Source of the DNA: Gammaproteobacteria bacterium AqS3
Lineage (GTDB): Bacteria; Pseudomonadota; Gammaproteobacteria; MEIF01; AqS3
Assembly: GCA_001750645.1 (NCBI GenBank)
Contig: MEIF01000001.1
Location: 73,179-109,075, forward strand
Reading direction: 5' to 3'
Length of the DNA: 35,897 bases
Shown: positions 33,869-35,897 of the stretch, piece by piece
How positions within the stretch are numbered: the stretch's first letter is position 1
Layout of the letters: every line of letters starts with the position of its first letter
The notes under the pieces: generated by a model
Database searches by the model: none
What the model was told of the DNA's origin: nothing
What the model saw: the letters and a program-made list of their open reading frames with translations, nothing else
Program-made: the position numbers and the translations under genes

Positions 33869-33926
33869 CGAGGAAGCCTTGCGAATATGCGGGGACGGAT
33901 CCATCCGGCCCGCTTGGCTTTCCTCG
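33869..33926. ncRNA. Nested hairpin, possible structured RNA element
   Basis: Three stems nest: CGAGGAAGCC (33869-33878) with GGCTTTCCTCG (33916-33926, one bulge); GCGGG (33889-33893) with CCCGC (33909-33913); and CGGA (33896-33899) with TCCG (33904-33907) closing a TCCA loop. No T-run follows on either strand, so it is not a plain intrinsic terminator. A role as small RNA or regulatory element is only a guess. Confidence 0.3.
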
Positions 33927-34142
33927 CGAAAGAAAATTAGAGCAAATATTCACGTTCACGCCAAAAAAATGCGGCATGCACCGATATGTATATAAATTCC
34001 AAAAAATTAATCCGACCGGTCTGCGGCCATGCCAGGCGGCGATCAAAAAGCATCGCATTCCCTGACGATCAAATCAAAACTTGCCGCCAAGAAATAAATA
34101 AGCAGCGAAGCGGTGCGGGATAGGGGACGACTCCTTACAGGA

Positions 34143-35897
34143 CTAAAACTGCTTCTTCAGCTCGACCCGCAGCTTCGAGCGCACCGGGCTCTGGCCGGAC
34201 ACCTGCCGCTCGCTGAACAGACGCAATTCCAGCGTGTCAAAGCGGCTGAATTTCACCCCGGTGACCTGCCGCATCGAGCCGTACTCGCCGCTGGTGAAGT
34301 CGTACTCCGAGTAAGGCTCAAGCATCCCGCCCAGTCCCCTGAGACCGTAGGCGAGCTTGGCCGCCACGCCCCGCTCCTGCTGGCGCTGCCGGCGGTAGCT
34401 CATGTCGGCCTGATCCAGCCTGAAAGCCTCATCCCTCTCCAGCAGGCCGTCCTCGGCGGCGCCCCAGTACGGTCCGAGGGTAAAGCTCATCCCCTCGCCG
34501 CTCGGCCTGGAATTCAGGCGGAACTCAACGCTGGCGCTGGTGTCGGTCATATCCTCGGCGCTGTGCATCCCCAGCGTGCGCAGGCTGATGTCCAGGCTGA
34601 AGCGCTCCTCGGACGAGCGCATCTGCAGGCCTGCGGTCAGCTCCACGCCGGTGCCGGTCGCTCCGTCGCCGCCATCGTGCCGGACCGACAGGCCGAATCT
34701 CGGGGCGGTCTTCCAGGTGCTGCCGAAGCCGCCGTGCTCCAGCTCCATCCCGCCGCGGAACCGGGTGCTGGCAACATCCAGGCCGTCGAGGGCGTTCGGC
34801 TCCTGCCCGGTTTCAGGCTTCAGCGAGCTGATGCCCAGGTCGCCCGTCCACGACAGCGTGCTGCTGCCGAGCTGTGCCACGGGCCAGCTGCCGCTGATGG
34901 CCATCAGCTCCATCGACACGTCGGCGCTGATCTCGCTCTGACTGGTCTGCATCAGGGTGACCTCGCCGCTGCCGAGGCCGAGTATCACGCGGGCGGTTGA
35001 GCCGCCCTCGCTCTTGAGCTCCAGATAGGGCAGCACGGTCGTCATGGTGGTGTCGAGGTTGCCGCTGGCGCTGCCCAGCGTGTAGGCCGAGTCGGCGCTG
35101 GCGGAACCGAGCGCCAGCCCGAAGGAGACGCGCTCGTTCGTGTTGGTGTCAAAGCCGAGCCAGAAACCGCTCTGCGAGCCGTCAAACTCGGCGTTCTCGG
35201 CCGTGCTGCCGGAGAAGTCGCGGGTGTCAAAGCGCCCCCAGACCGACCAGCCCGAGCCGCCCTCGGTGTTCGGAGCGAGGGCATAGCTGAAACTGCTCAA
35301 CAGGGCGGCGGCCTCTCCCATGCCGCTCGTGGAATGCGCTTCAGAGCGCACCGGGCGACCCTCTTCCAGCACAATGCCGCCGAGCCAGTCGGCGCTCTGG
35401 CGCTCGGCGCCGAAGCGACCCGAGGCGAAGCGGGACTGCACGGCGGCGTCCTGCCCCCCGGCACGGCTGGCGAAGCCTGCGGCGATGTCCTGCATGAGCG
35501 AGCGATCCAGGGCGAGCTGCTGCCCGTCCACGACCGCACTGCGCCCGCCTCTCGGTGCATCAAGTCGTATCTTGATGACATCGCTTGTCGAGGACAGCAG
35601 ACTGCCCGCAATTTCGGCCAGCTGCAGCTTGACCGTCTCCTCCTCTTCCTCGGGCATGGTGTTGACATCGTCGTCAGTGACCGAGACCTCCACAGAGGCG
35701 GCGATGATGCCGGTGCCGGTGAGGTTGATGGTCGCAGTGTCGTCAGTCTTGTCGTCATCCTGAGCTGCTCTGACTATCACCAGCTGGCCTGTATCCCAGT
35801 TATCCGTGGTGAAGTCGAGAGATGCGGGGTTGACCGTGATGTCTTCATCGCCGATGACGGTCAAGTCCACCCTCCGGGCATTGCCAGGCTGTTCAGC
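34143..35897 (-). CDS. Autotransporter with beta-sandwich repeat (partial, N-terminus beyond window)
   Basis: This is the C-terminal 584 residues of a predicted type V secreted protein; the frame is open to the window edge, so the real start lies outside. Residues 1-75 form the end of a Calx-beta-like or similar repeat (GDEDITVNPASLDFTTDNW ... SVEVSVTDDD). An acidic spacer (PEEEEETV) and a helical linker follow. From about residue 215 to the end comes a beta-barrel with alternating aromatic strands (GWSVWGRFDTRDFSG, GFWLGFDTNTNERVSFGLAL) ending in VELKKQF, the terminal Phe expected for Bam insertion. The passenger may be an adhesin or an enzyme; only the repeat is visible. No terminator is seen after the stop. 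Confidence 0.85.
   Translation of the reverse strand, partial: AEQPGNARRVDLTVIGDEDITVNPASLDFTTDNWDTGQLVIVRAAQDDDKTDDTATINLTGTGIIAASVEVSVTDDDVNTMPEEEEETVKLQLAEIAGSLLSSTSDVIKIRLDAPRGGRSAVVDGQQLALDRSLMQDIAAGFASRAGGQDAAVQSRFASGRFGAERQSADWLGGIVLEEGRPVRSEAHSTSGMGEAAALLSSFSYALAPNTEGGSGWSVWGRFDTRDFSGSTAENAEFDGSQSGFWLGFDTNTNERVSFGLALGSASADSAYTLGSASGNLDTTMTTVLPYLELKSEGGSTARVILGLGSGEVTLMQTSQSEISADVSMELMAISGSWPVAQLGSSTLSWTGDLGISSLKPETGQEPNALDGLDVASTRFRGGMELEHGGFGSTWKTAPRFGLSVRHDGGDGATGTGVELTAGLQMRSSEERFSLDISLRTLGMHSAEDMTDTSASVEFRLNSRPSGEGMSFTLGPYWGAAEDGLLERDEAFRLDQADMSYRRQRQQERGVAAKLAYGLRGLGGMLEPYSEYDFTSGEYGSMRQVTGVKFSRFDTLELRLFSERQVSGQSPVRSKLRVELKKQF

Larger units (their letters stand above)
33544..34142. 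other. 599-nt region without a convincing gene
   Basis: Between miaA and the autotransporter gene the sequence is more AT-rich and lacks the codon bias of its neighbours. Two opposing open frames (33616-34065 plus, 149 codons; 33741-34058 minus, 105 codons) overlap each other and resemble no family I know; neither has a good Shine-Dalgarno. The region holds a palindrome (33696-33708), a second copy of ATGCACCG (33976-33983), and a nested hairpin (33869-33926). It could be the promoter region of the miaA operon, a remnant of a lost gene or a site of a small RNA. Confidence 0.5.

Noticed and set aside
33741-34058. Minus-strand open frame of 105 codons
   Set aside because: The C-terminal part reads protein-like in places (SFAPFADLVVEDAIDDLNA), but I can place it in no family and see no start signal. 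It is kept only as part of the unassigned region.
33616-34065. Plus-strand open frame of 149 codons in the gap upstream of miaA
   Set aside because: No known motif, no good Shine-Dalgarno and mixed codon use. It overlaps an equally unsupported minus-strand frame.

Overview
The window looks like a compact, high-GC (roughly 60% by eye) chromosomal segment of a gammaproteobacterium. It joins three blocks whose gene orders are typical of non-enteric Gammaproteobacteria: tRNA-Tyr/Gly/Thr-tuf-tRNA-Trp-secE-nusG-rplKAJL-rpoBC; thrS-infC-rpmI-rplT-pheST-ihfA-merR-tRNA-Pro; and miaA-hfq-hflX-hflKC-hisZ-purA. The presence of HisZ argues against an enteric. I cannot name the genus. The large autotransporter at the right edge, with a beta-sandwich repeat, would fit a host-associated or marine lineage, but that is only a guess.

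Layout, left to right. Positions 1-9617 (minus strand) hold the transcription/translation block: rpoC (cut by the window edge), rpoB, rplL, rplJ, rplA, rplK, nusG, secE, tRNA-Trp and tuf. tRNA-Thr, -Gly and -Tyr lie upstream of tuf (9771-10083). A plus-strand cassette at 10388-16155 encodes a TonB-dependent outer-membrane receptor, an ABC ATPase and two ABC-2/DUF3526-like permeases. It sits between tRNA-Tyr and tRNA-Pro. Positions 16322-23592 (minus) hold tRNA-Pro, a MerR-like regulator, ihfA, pheT, pheS, rplT, rpmI, infC and thrS, almost all overlapping or abutting. Then come zapE, a PhnZ/MIOX-like HD-domain gene and a divergent hemC (plus). Positions 26288-33543 (minus) hold purA, hisZ, hflC, hflK, hflX, hfq and miaA. 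A 599-nt stretch without a convincing gene (33544-34142) contains a nested hairpin and a palindrome. The window ends inside a large autotransporter gene (minus).

The core genes cover RNA polymerase, ribosomal proteins, translation factors, aminoacyl-tRNA synthetases, nucleoid architecture, FtsH regulation, RNA chaperoning and tRNA modification. Packing is extreme: start/stop overlaps of 1-11 nt, a tRNA one nucleotide after the tuf stop codon, converging genes three nucleotides apart, and frequent GTG/TTG starts plus a probable ATT start for infC.

The most interesting items are: (1) the receptor + ABC-2 cassette, which has no substrate-binding protein and whose second permease lacks the C-terminal membrane segment of the first; (2) an atypical Hfq with an inserted loop, a weakened rim arginine patch and an AQP hexapeptide-repeat tail; (3) a perfect bidirectional terminator-like hairpin between rplA and rplJ; (4) a recurring -10 plus GC-rich discriminator signature at several promoters; (5) the HD-domain gene with a di-metal ligand pattern, divergent from hemC across a palindrome.
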